Origin: Burkholderiales bacterium
Lineage (GTDB): Bacteria > Pseudomonadota > Gammaproteobacteria > Burkholderiales > Burkholderiaceae_C
DNA length: 36,103 nt
NCBI GenBank assembly: GCA_028869095.1
Contig: JAGWTE010000004.1
Location: 1 to 36,103, forward strand
Direction of reading: 5' to 3'
Below, piece after piece: positions 8,514 through 16,565 of the stretch. Both the position numbers and the translations under genes were made by a program. The notes beneath the pieces are model-generated. The model saw nothing but the letters and a program-made list of their open reading frames with translations, ran no database searches and was not told the DNA's origin. Position 1 is the first letter of the stretch. Every line of letters begins with the position of its first letter.

Positions 8514-10709
8514 ATGACGATACTCGCAATGCGACTCTTTGTGTATCCCATCACGCTTATGTCTCACTACCTTCCCGCAGTCACTTCCCGGCGCCTGGTG
8601 CTGGCGATCGCCGCGCTGCTGGCATTGCTGTTGAGCACGGCCGGCGCATCGCTGTTGAAAGAACAGAGGATCGCGGCCCTGATCACCCAACAGGCTCAGG
8701 ACAATCAGGAGCGCACCGAGCTGTTTGCCGACATCAACGACAACGCCTTCGAGAGCACCCGCAAACTCATCATCTTGCTGACGGCACCGCGCGAAGTCCG
8801 GATGTATGCCCAAGAGGAAATCAACGCCGCCATCCGTCGGCTCGACAGCTCGATGAAGCTCTTGCCCCGCTACATCGACCAGGGCGATCACAACCCGGGC
8901 TTCGTCCTGATCGCCGATTGCCTGCGTCGCTACCAACAGTCTTCGACCCACACGGCCGCGCGCGTCAAGGCCGGCGACATGGCGGGAGCCCATCGCATGA
9001 TGCTCGAGACCACGGAATTTGACCTCTCCAGCCTGATTGGCGCCATCCAAAGCCTGCAGCACGCGGAACAACAACAGCAGGCCCAACGCGTGACCGCCAT
9101 GACGCAGCAACTGGATCGCTACAAGCAGTGGCTGCTGGTACTCAGCGCGACCGGCTTGCTGATCTCGATGGGCTTGTCTTGGTGGATCATCGCCGGCATT
9201 GCCGCACCGCTGCGCGCCGCAGCCAGTGCGGTGCGCAGCCTGGCCAAAGGGGATTACTCCAATCGCTGGACAGTGCAAAGCGGCGGAGAAGTCGGCGAAA
9301 TCGCCACCGCCTTCAACCACCTGGCCGACGAGGTGCAACGCCGCGAACAAGCCCTGCGCGATCTGATCGACATCGATCTGCTGACGGGTCTGGCGCAGCG
9401 CAATCGCTTCTTGTCCGACCATGCGGCCTTGGCCGATGCGGCCCGCCATGATGGCCCCCGCGTGGCCCTGTTCTGCTTCGACATCGAACGCCTGAAATCC
9501 ATCAACGCGGTGCTGGGCTTTGATGCCGGGGATGAGGTCATCGTCCAGGCCGCGCATCGCGCCAGCCAGTTGATTGGCGGCCCCAGCAAACTGGCCCGTC
9601 TGGGCGGTGGCACCTTGGCTGGCGTCATGACCCTGCACGCCGATGAAACCCCCATCGAGCGCGGCCACGCCTTCCAGCGTGCCATGGAGCATCGCATCCG
9701 CTGGCGGGAACACGATCTGGACATCGCCGTCACGGTGGGCCTTGCCTCAGGCCCGGAGCACGGCGCCAGTTTGCATGACCTGCTTCGCCGCGCCGAACAA
9801 GCCCTGTTCGATGCCAAGCGCCAGCGGCGCTCGCTGGTGACCTACAGCCCCTCGATCGAGGCCGCGCGCCTGTCCCACCTGAGCATGGTGTCAGAACTGC
9901 ACCAGGCCATTGAGCAAGGCCACCTGCGCCCCTTCCTGCAGGCCAAGCTGTGTCTGGCCACCAACCGCATCGTGGGTGCCGAAGCGCTGGTACGCTGGCA
10001 CCATCCCGAGCGCGGCATGATCCCGCCGGCCGAATTCATCCCGTTTGCAGAAAGCACCGGGCGGATTGTGGCCATCACCAACTACATGCTCGAACAGTGC
10101 ATTGCGCTGATGCAAAAGCGGTTGCCCGGCATGACAGTCGCCGTCAACGTGTCGACATACGATCTGCGTGACACCACCTTCCCGATGCGCTTGAAGGCAA
10201 CCCTGGAGCGGTATGGCGTTCCCGCCGAGCGCCTTCAGATCGAGATCACGGAAAGCGGCCTGCTGGACAGCGGCGATGTCCCGATTGCCTGCCTGAACGC
10301 CATACGCGAACTGGGCGTCAAAATCGCCATTGACGATTTTGGCACCGGCCAGTCGTCGCTGGCCTATCTGCAGAAACTGCCCGCGCAAGAATTGAAAATC
10401 GACCGTAGCTTCGTCGACCGATCGGATGCCGACCCGCAGCGGCGTGCCTTGCTGCAATCCATCGTGCGTCTGGGCCATGGCCTGGGCATGGTGGTCACCG
10501 CAGAGGGGGTCGAGACCCCGGGCGAGCTGGCCATGTTGCGCGAAGCCGGCTGCAACCTGGCTCAGGGTTACCTCATCGCCAAACCGATGGCCGTGGATGA
10601 CTTTTTAAAGCAGTTTGATCAGTTCAACGCGAGGGGCGCCGACGACAGCTTGGCCAACCTCGCCAGGAGATCTGCGGGGACCTCTTGCACCGTGTTGACC
10701 ACCCCTTGA
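8514..10709 (+). CDS. HAMP - degenerate GGDEF - EAL domain protein, probable c-di-GMP phosphodiesterase
   Basis: N-terminal TM and periplasmic region, second TM (LLVLSATGLLISMGLSWWIIAGIA) and HAMP; GGDEF signature reads GGGTL; EAL motifs intact (AEALVRW, EITES, DDFGTG, KIDRSFV, AEGVET). True start may be downstream (MSHYLPAVTSRR). Confidence 0.9.
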   Translation: MTILAMRLFVYPITLMSHYLPAVTSRRLVLAIAALLALLLSTAGASLLKEQRIAALITQQAQDNQERTELFADINDNAFESTRKLIILLTAPREVRMYAQEEINAAIRRLDSSMKLLPRYIDQGDHNPGFVLIADCLRRYQQSSTHTAARVKAGDMAGAHRMMLETTEFDLSSLIGAIQSLQHAEQQQQAQRVTAMTQQLDRYKQWLLVLSATGLLISMGLSWWIIAGIAAPLRAAASAVRSLAKGDYSNRWTVQSGGEVGEIATAFNHLADEVQRREQALRDLIDIDLLTGLAQRNRFLSDHAALADAARHDGPRVALFCFDIERLKSINAVLGFDAGDEVIVQAAHRASQLIGGPSKLARLGGGTLAGVMTLHADETPIERGHAFQRAMEHRIRWREHDLDIAVTVGLASGPEHGASLHDLLRRAEQALFDAKRQRRSLVTYSPSIEAARLSHLSMVSELHQAIEQGHLRPFLQAKLCLATNRIVGAEALVRWHHPERGMIPPAEFIPFAESTGRIVAITNYMLEQCIALMQKRLPGMTVAVNVSTYDLRDTTFPMRLKATLERYGVPAERLQIEITESGLLDSGDVPIACLNAIRELGVKIAIDDFGTGQSSLAYLQKLPAQELKIDRSFVDRSDADPQRRALLQSIVRLGHGLGMVVTAEGVETPGELAMLREAGCNLAQGYLIAKPMAVDDFLKQFDQFNARGADDSLANLARRSAGTSCTVLTTP

Positions 10710-12238
10710 TAGATGGCGCCAGCATTGCCATCCAAGGTCATTGTGTCCCCTTCTTGCAGCACCGTGTCGCCAATGCGAATGCTGCGACCTGATTCATCCA
10801 GCTGCAACTCGCCACAGCCCACCAGGCAGACCTTGCCCAACTGGCGCGCCACCACCGAGGCATGTGAGGTACGGGCACCACGCTGCGTCAGCAAGCCTTG
10901 AGCCGATTCCAGGGCCGCGATGTCGCTGGTTTCGGCATCCCGCCTGACCAGAATGAATGCAGCACCGTCGGCCTGGCGAGCTTTGGCGCGCTCCTGGTCC
11001 AACACGATCTCGCCAATGGCCACACCGGTGCAGGCTGTGGCCGCATGGGCGAGCGGGGTCAAGGGCTCGCCATCGGGTGACACGACGCGCCGAGACGCCA
11101 GCACGCCGGCATCAAGCCCCTCGGTGCGCGCACGTGCCACCTCCGGGGTGATCAAGCCTTCGTCCAGCATGTCCAAGGCAATGCGCGCGGCCGCCTGGGG
11201 CGTGCGTTTGCCATGGCGGGTCTGCAGCATGTACAGCTGCCCCTCTTGCACCGTGAACTCGATGTCTTGCATGTCCATCAAGGCGTGCTCCAGCTGCCGG
11301 GCCGCGTCTTGCAGGGCTTGCCAGGCTGCGGGCAAGACGGTCGCCAACTCGTCACTGCCGTGGGCACTGCGGCGACCTGACACCACGTCCTCGCCTTGCG
11401 CATTGAACAAAAAGTCCACCCACAGTCGCGGCTCGCCCGTTGCGGGGTCGCGCGTGAACCCCACCCCGGCCCCAGAGCGCCCGCCTGCATTGCCAAACAC
11501 CATGGTCTGCACGGTCACCGCTGTCCCCATCGAATCAGACAGCTGATTGACCCGGCGATACTCGCAGGCCTTGTCCGACTGCCAGGACGCCATCACCGCC
11601 TGGATGGCTTGCACCAGTTGCCGATGCGGATCCTGCGGAAAGGCGTGCCCCGCCCCTTGCTCATACACGGCCAGATACCGGCGCGTGAGCTCCCGCAGTT
11701 CCGAAAAATCCAAGTCCCGTTCATCCCGGCCTGCGGCCAGGGCCAGGGTTTCCGCCTCGAACACCTGGGCATCCAGCCCCGCCACCACTTCGCCATAACT
11801 GGCCACCAGACGGCGGTAGGAGTCCCACACCAAGCGGGGGTTGCCGGTTTGCCTCAAAAAGCCCGGCACAGTGGCATCGCACAGACCGATGTTGAGCAAG
11901 GTTTCCATCATGCCGGGCATGGACACCGGGGCCCCCGATCGCACCGACAGCAACAAGGGACGACGCGGGTCTCCCAGGGTCTGCCCCTGCCGGGTCTGCA
12001 AGGCAGCCAGACCTGCCTGCCAGGTGTCGAGGTGGCTGGCCCGCTCGCGACTGGTTTCATCTGCGCACCAGGCCGTGCCCAACACAAAGGCCGGTGGCAC
12101 GGGCAAGCCGAGGTCCGCCATGCGCAACAGGTTATAGGCCTTGAAGCCCATGCCCTGGGACGTGACCTGGCCTTGCTGTGCAGATCGTTGCTCTGGCGAG
12201 CCACATCCGATGAAGTAGAGCGAGTCGAGCGTGTTCAT
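10619..12238 (-). CDS. PPDK-like protein: N-terminal ATP-grasp plus phosphohistidine swivel domain, no PEP/pyruvate TIM barrel
   Basis: LLLSVRSGAPVSMPGMMETLLNIGL, FTRDPATGEPRLWVDFLFNAQGEDVVSG, MQDIEFTVQEGQLYMLQTRHGKRT and LLTQRGARTSHASVVARQLGKVCLVGC match PPDK; ORF ends at 539 aa. Confidence 0.88.
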   Translation of the reverse strand: MNTLDSLYFIGCGSPEQRSAQQGQVTSQGMGFKAYNLLRMADLGLPVPPAFVLGTAWCADETSRERASHLDTWQAGLAALQTRQGQTLGDPRRPLLLSVRSGAPVSMPGMMETLLNIGLCDATVPGFLRQTGNPRLVWDSYRRLVASYGEVVAGLDAQVFEAETLALAAGRDERDLDFSELRELTRRYLAVYEQGAGHAFPQDPHRQLVQAIQAVMASWQSDKACEYRRVNQLSDSMGTAVTVQTMVFGNAGGRSGAGVGFTRDPATGEPRLWVDFLFNAQGEDVVSGRRSAHGSDELATVLPAAWQALQDAARQLEHALMDMQDIEFTVQEGQLYMLQTRHGKRTPQAAARIALDMLDEGLITPEVARARTEGLDAGVLASRRVVSPDGEPLTPLAHAATACTGVAIGEIVLDQERAKARQADGAAFILVRRDAETSDIAALESAQGLLTQRGARTSHASVVARQLGKVCLVGCGELQLDESGRSIRIGDTVLQEGDTMTLDGNAGAIYQGVVNTVQEVPADLLARLAKLSSAPLALN

Positions 12239-14181
12239 GAGGTGATGCCCGTTTGGGTGAAGACCAATTCGCGCAGGCGGTAACCCGCGACCAACAATCG
12301 ATCAGAGGCCAATTCCAAAGTCTGAGCCAGGTCATTGACCAGCATCAGCGAGGGCGCATCGTCCACCACACGCAAGATGGTGCGGCGAGCGTGGCGCAGC
12401 AATTCATCACACTGACGCTCGGCATGCAAGACCGCCCACAAGGCGTCCAGGAAGGCATCGTTGTCTGCCGCATCACTGCCCGCCCCCAAGGTGCGCGCAA
12501 TGGTCAAGGCCTTGACATGATCCTGTGTCGACTGCAGCACGGTCTGGGCCAGCCGGGACAAGGCCTGCCGCACATCGCCATTCCAGCCCTTTTGATGGTG
12601 ATCGGCGATCAAGCTGATCAGGAAGGCGGCCTCTTCCAGTGCGTCCGCCACATCGTCAGACAGCCCCATCAGTTGCGCGGCCGGTTGCCAACGCGGTTGG
12701 CGTGCCGCCTCGTCACGCGCCTGCATGACCAAGTGATCAGCGCGACGCTCCCACACCTTGGCGCGTGCAGCCAGGTCCTGCGCCACATCGCGCAAGCCAT
12801 CGTGGCGGTGCGACAGCGCGTCGCTGACGGCTTGAGCCAGGGTCTGACAATAAGCGGCATGCTCATCGAGCAGGTCAAACTCCGCACCCCGCTTTTGCAC
12901 CTGCCGCGTCAGCAACATGCGGGTCTCGTCAGCCACCAAGGCCAGGGGTTGTCCGTTCAACAGGGCCTTGCAAGACAGACGCATCACGTCCAGCAAGAAG
13001 GCTTGCGCATTGGCCTCGCCCAAGACGGCATCCAGCCGATCACCGATTCGGAAGGCGCCCTCGCCCGCGGCCTCCATCGCACGATAGATGAGCTGCTCCC
13101 CCCCGGCCTTCAACCACGCCATGTGGCCGATCTCCAGCCGAGCCGCTTCCGTGAGCACCGCAATGGCGGGGGACTTGCCGATGAACGCCTGCAAGCGCTT
13201 GCGAGCACGGTTCCAGTCAATCAGGAAAACGATGCGAGCGCCGATGCCTTCCAGCGCGGTCGCCACCCCTTCGTCATCCGGACAGTCAAAGGTGGCGGTG
13301 CCCACGGTGTAGGCCACGCCCTGGTTCAAATCAGCGGACACGCGCGACTCGGGCGTCGACCAGCGCGCCCCCAGCGACGTGAGTTGCGCCTGAAAGAAAG
13401 CAAACCGGCTGCGATGCAGATCTGAATAGGTCAAGGTGATGGCCAGGTTCTGAACCTGGATCACCAGCACATGCGCATCGTTGGTGCCAATGTCATTTTG
13501 AAGCATCAGGCGGTCACCGTCGCGCGTGGCGGCGGTATCCAGGCCGGGGTGATCGAGCTTGAGCATCGCCGTGCGGTGCAGCCCTCGCATGAAGGCACTG
13601 ACCAATGGACGGTCTTCGTCGTGGAGCAGCCAGACATGCGCCCCATCCACTTCTTCGCTGGCCAGGTCCGCCGCCAAGCGGTTGATCTGTTTGTGCAGAT
13701 CCATGATCAAGATGTGAAGGCTGTCGCCGTCGGCGCGCTTGCCATGCGTCAGGCTGCGAAGTTGCGCCACATCAAGCTGCTCGCCCTTCAACGCGGCCAG
13801 CCAGTCCAGCCAATGCCGCACGCGCAGGTGGGGCTCTGCATCGTTGGTTGTGGACTCCAGCACCGGCCGCGCCATGATGACCAGGTCATCGTGCAGACAC
13901 TGAAGCAGGCGTTCCAGATCGGGTACCAACAGCGCATCGTCAATGCGACTGGCCCCCGCCACCAACTCCAGCAACCAAGACCCTGAGGTGATGCCCGCCG
14001 CCGCCAGCTCGCGCGACAAGTCCATGACCCCTTGGTGCGCATGTTCTGCGTGCACACAAGCCGCTTGCAACACCGTCAGGTACAGCTTGAGGCGATCATT
14101 GGCCAACAAAGCGGCCTTGACCCACACAGGCAACAACAACCCTCGCTGTCCCAGCGATACCAAGGCCTGATTCTTGTTCAT
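12235..14181 (-). CDS. Large protein with PhoU/DUF47-like helical C-terminal region, uncharacterised N-terminus
   Basis: ORF 12235..14196 with likely start MNKNQALVSLGQRG; 4-nt overlap with the PPDK-like gene; C-terminal helical pattern (DDVADALEEAAFLISLIADHHQ...ILRVVDDAPSLMLVNDLAQTLELASDRLLVAGYRLRELV) is PhoU/DUF47-like. Confidence 0.7.
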   Translation of the reverse strand: MNKNQALVSLGQRGLLLPVWVKAALLANDRLKLYLTVLQAACVHAEHAHQGVMDLSRELAAAGITSGSWLLELVAGASRIDDALLVPDLERLLQCLHDDLVIMARPVLESTTNDAEPHLRVRHWLDWLAALKGEQLDVAQLRSLTHGKRADGDSLHILIMDLHKQINRLAADLASEEVDGAHVWLLHDEDRPLVSAFMRGLHRTAMLKLDHPGLDTAATRDGDRLMLQNDIGTNDAHVLVIQVQNLAITLTYSDLHRSRFAFFQAQLTSLGARWSTPESRVSADLNQGVAYTVGTATFDCPDDEGVATALEGIGARIVFLIDWNRARKRLQAFIGKSPAIAVLTEAARLEIGHMAWLKAGGEQLIYRAMEAAGEGAFRIGDRLDAVLGEANAQAFLLDVMRLSCKALLNGQPLALVADETRMLLTRQVQKRGAEFDLLDEHAAYCQTLAQAVSDALSHRHDGLRDVAQDLAARAKVWERRADHLVMQARDEAARQPRWQPAAQLMGLSDDVADALEEAAFLISLIADHHQKGWNGDVRQALSRLAQTVLQSTQDHVKALTIARTLGAGSDAADNDAFLDALWAVLHAERQCDELLRHARRTILRVVDDAPSLMLVNDLAQTLELASDRLLVAGYRLRELVFTQTGITS

Positions 14182-14257
14182 GGTGAATGCTCCCAATGCT
14201 TGCCGATTTCAGTCTGGGTCGCTTGTGTGACGGCGAAGTGAAAGGCGCCTCAAGCTG

Positions 14258-14281
14258 ACAAGCGCGCCTGCACAGGCTTGT
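14258..14281. repeat. Inverted repeat ACAAGC-N12-GCTTGT in the PPDK-like/CHAD intergenic region
   Basis: Perfect 6-bp arms in the 190-bp divergent gap; inner GCCTG-CA-CAGGC also self-complementary. Confidence 0.4.
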
Positions 14282-14386
14282 TTCAGATCAAATGGCAAAA
14301 CGCCAAGCCCAACCCGCTCGCACGCCCGGCTCAATCAGGCGCAAAATGGTTTCAACGCCAAACAGGGCGAGCACGGCCCGGCTGGA

Positions 14387-15259
14387 GTGATGCACATGGC
14401 CTTGATCGGATGGGACTGTCAGATTGCCCCGGGCGCAGACACCGACCTCGCCCTGCGCCAGATGGTCGCTGCCTGCCTGCGGCAGATCGTGCCCAACGCC
14501 CAGGCCATCGCTGCAGGCGTGGCCAACCCAGAGCACTTGCACCAACTTCGCATTGGGCTGCGCGGGCTCCGCAGCGCCCTGCATGTGTTCAGTGACTGGT
14601 CCAGCGCAGTGGCCCCCGACTGGCAGCCTCGATTGGGCGAGGTGTTCATCCAACTGGGCCGCACACGGGATCGCGACATGCTGCAAGCCTCCGTGCTGCC
14701 TGATTTGCGGGCTGTCCATGCCCCGCTGGCTGAGTTGCCACCGGCTCCGCCACGCGACCTCCTCGCCAGGGACGTGCTGAACCACCCGGATTGCACCCAG
14801 TTGTTTCGTGATCTGATCGCCTTCGCCGACGGTTCGCTGCTGCCCTCTCGCACCTCGCCCAAGCAGTCAAGAAAGAGGCTGAGGCAGGCAGCGGGTGCGC
14901 GCTTCGCGCATCTTCATCGTCAACTTTTAAGAGATGCCAAGGCCTACCCGCAACTCAATGAAGTCCAGCGACACCGCGTTCGCAAGCGCCTCAAACGGCT
15001 GCGCTATGGCGTGGAGTTGTTGGCCTCGGTGTTCCCGAAAGGCGCCGTCAAGCCCTATCTGGCGCACTTGCAGCCAGCGCAGGCGATCCTCGGTCAGTAC
15101 AACGATCTGGTGGTGGCTGAACAGGTGTTCAAGCAACAGCTGCCAGCCGATCCACGCGCGTGGTTTGCGCTGGGCTGGATCGCAGCCCGGCAGGCCGCAT
15201 TGCGACAAGACGCGAGCCGCGCCCTGATCCGATTGGCCCGGGCGCCCACGTTCTGGTGA
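14387..15259 (+). CDS. CHAD domain-containing protein (no CYTH domain)
   Basis: EHLHQLRIGLRGLRSALHVF and LNEVQRHRVRKRLKRLRYGVELLASVF...AQAILGQYNDLVVAEQ: conserved basic/His helices of CHAD. Confidence 0.88.
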   Translation: MMHMALIGWDCQIAPGADTDLALRQMVAACLRQIVPNAQAIAAGVANPEHLHQLRIGLRGLRSALHVFSDWSSAVAPDWQPRLGEVFIQLGRTRDRDMLQASVLPDLRAVHAPLAELPPAPPRDLLARDVLNHPDCTQLFRDLIAFADGSLLPSRTSPKQSRKRLRQAAGARFAHLHRQLLRDAKAYPQLNEVQRHRVRKRLKRLRYGVELLASVFPKGAVKPYLAHLQPAQAILGQYNDLVVAEQVFKQQLPADPRAWFALGWIAARQAALRQDASRALIRLARAPTFW

Positions 15260-15295
15260 CCGGCCTCGGCGGTGGGTGATCTCGTCTGAAGCCGG

Positions 15296-15916
15296 CTACT
15301 TCTTGGCCCGGCCACGTCGCACCGGCTTGGCACCGCTCAATGCATGCTGCTGGTTGAGTTGCTCCAACCACAGCAAAGATTCTGCCTGAGACAGAAACCG
15401 CCGCAGGTAGTCGGGAGACAGGCCGCGCATCAAGCTCAGCGAACGCAGCATCAGCATGTGCGAATTGAGCGGGCCGGCGTTTTCAGGCCCGCGCCCTATG
15501 GCTTGATCCACCTGCTGTTCTGCCGCGATCTTGGACCACACCTCACTGAAGCCGCGCACGCTCTTCAACTCTGGCCGGCCCACACTGGCCCCACCGACTG
15601 CGCCCTCGCTGCTGTCGTGCGTGCGGCTGTGGATGTAGCGATTCAAATCGGCCAAGGGGGTGCTGCCAGCCTTGGGCAGTCTGGCCACGACGCGATGGGC
15701 GTCTTCCACGCGTTCTGGGCCACCGGATTGTGCCCATCGGCCGGTGTACGCCGTCAAGGCGTCTTGCAGCTTGCCCGCCAAGATCTGCCGCACCGCTTCA
15801 GGCTGGGCCTGCATGCGCTGAGCCAGCACCTGCATGTAATGAAAGCGAGCCGGGTCCAGACGATCGGCCCCCTCGCTTTGCAAGGCCTGCAGCGATGCCA
15901 GCAAGGACTCACTCAT
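15296..15916 (-). CDS. DUF2894 domain-containing protein
   Basis: MSESLLASLQALQSEGADRLDPARFHYMQVLAQRMQAQPEAVRQILAGKLQDALTAY; recognised as DUF2894; basic C-terminus KPVRRGRAKK; last gene of the four-gene operon. Confidence 0.7.
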   Translation of the reverse strand: MSESLLASLQALQSEGADRLDPARFHYMQVLAQRMQAQPEAVRQILAGKLQDALTAYTGRWAQSGGPERVEDAHRVVARLPKAGSTPLADLNRYIHSRTHDSSEGAVGGASVGRPELKSVRGFSEVWSKIAAEQQVDQAIGRGPENAGPLNSHMLMLRSLSLMRGLSPDYLRRFLSQAESLLWLEQLNQQHALSGAKPVRRGRAKK

Positions 15917-16565
15917 GGGCGTCAGGCTGGGTGTTGGCAGACCGCGGCACCGGCGCCATCTCAACGCGGCGATTCAGCGCCCGCCCCTTTTCATCGCTGT
16001 TGGAGGCCACTGGCTGCTCCGCCCCAAAGGCCGCAGCAAACACCTGATTTGAAGGCATGCCTTCTTCGATCAAAGCACGGGTCACCGTCAGGGCGCGCTG
16101 GGCCGACAGCTCCAGGTTGTCGGCAAAGCGACGGTCTTTGCCATCACGCAGGCGCTTGTCATCGGTGAAGCCGCTGACCATCAACATCTCATTGCGCTCG
16201 CCCAGATAGACCCGCAGGGGATTCACCAGGCTCTTCAGAATCTGCCGGCCATCAGGACGCAATTCATCCGAATTCACCGGGAACAACACGCTGCCGCTGA
16301 TGCCAATGCGGCCATTGTTCAAGGTGACGCGCCCCGTTTGCAAGGGGATGGCCAAGGCCTTTTCCAAGGCCATGCGGCGCTGCTCTTCCGCGCGGCGTTT
16401 TTCGATCTCGGCATTCAGGTTGGACACCAGGTCCAGCTGGACCACCAGCACCCCCACCAGGATCAGCACGAAAGCCCCCAGCAAACCCGCCATCAGGTCA
16501 CCGAAGACGGCCCAGACCGGCGCCGTCTGCTCGATGGCATCGTCCTGTTCGTCCACATCAATCAT
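15909..16565 (-). CDS. OmpA/MotB-like peptidoglycan-binding stator subunit (ZorB-like architecture)
   Basis: Single N-terminal TM with Asp at its start (VWAVFGDLMAGLLGAFVLILVGVLVVQL) and OmpA-like domain (VLFPVNSDELRPDGRQIL...VSGFTDDKRL...NLELSAQRALTVTRAL...NRRVEM). Confidence 0.87.
   Translation of the reverse strand: MIDVDEQDDAIEQTAPVWAVFGDLMAGLLGAFVLILVGVLVVQLDLVSNLNAEIEKRRAEEQRRMALEKALAIPLQTGRVTLNNGRIGISGSVLFPVNSDELRPDGRQILKSLVNPLRVYLGERNEMLMVSGFTDDKRLRDGKDRRFADNLELSAQRALTVTRALIEEGMPSNQVFAAAFGAEQPVASNSDEKGRALNRRVEMAPVPRSANTQPDAHE

Noticed and set aside
8463-9713. 416-aa - strand ORF opposite the HAMP/GGDEF/EAL gene
   Set aside because: Shadow ORF; the + strand product has recognisable domains throughout.
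12253-13425. 390-aa + strand ORF opposite the PhoU-like gene
   Set aside because: No recognisable domain, antisense to a coupled gene; typical GC-rich shadow.
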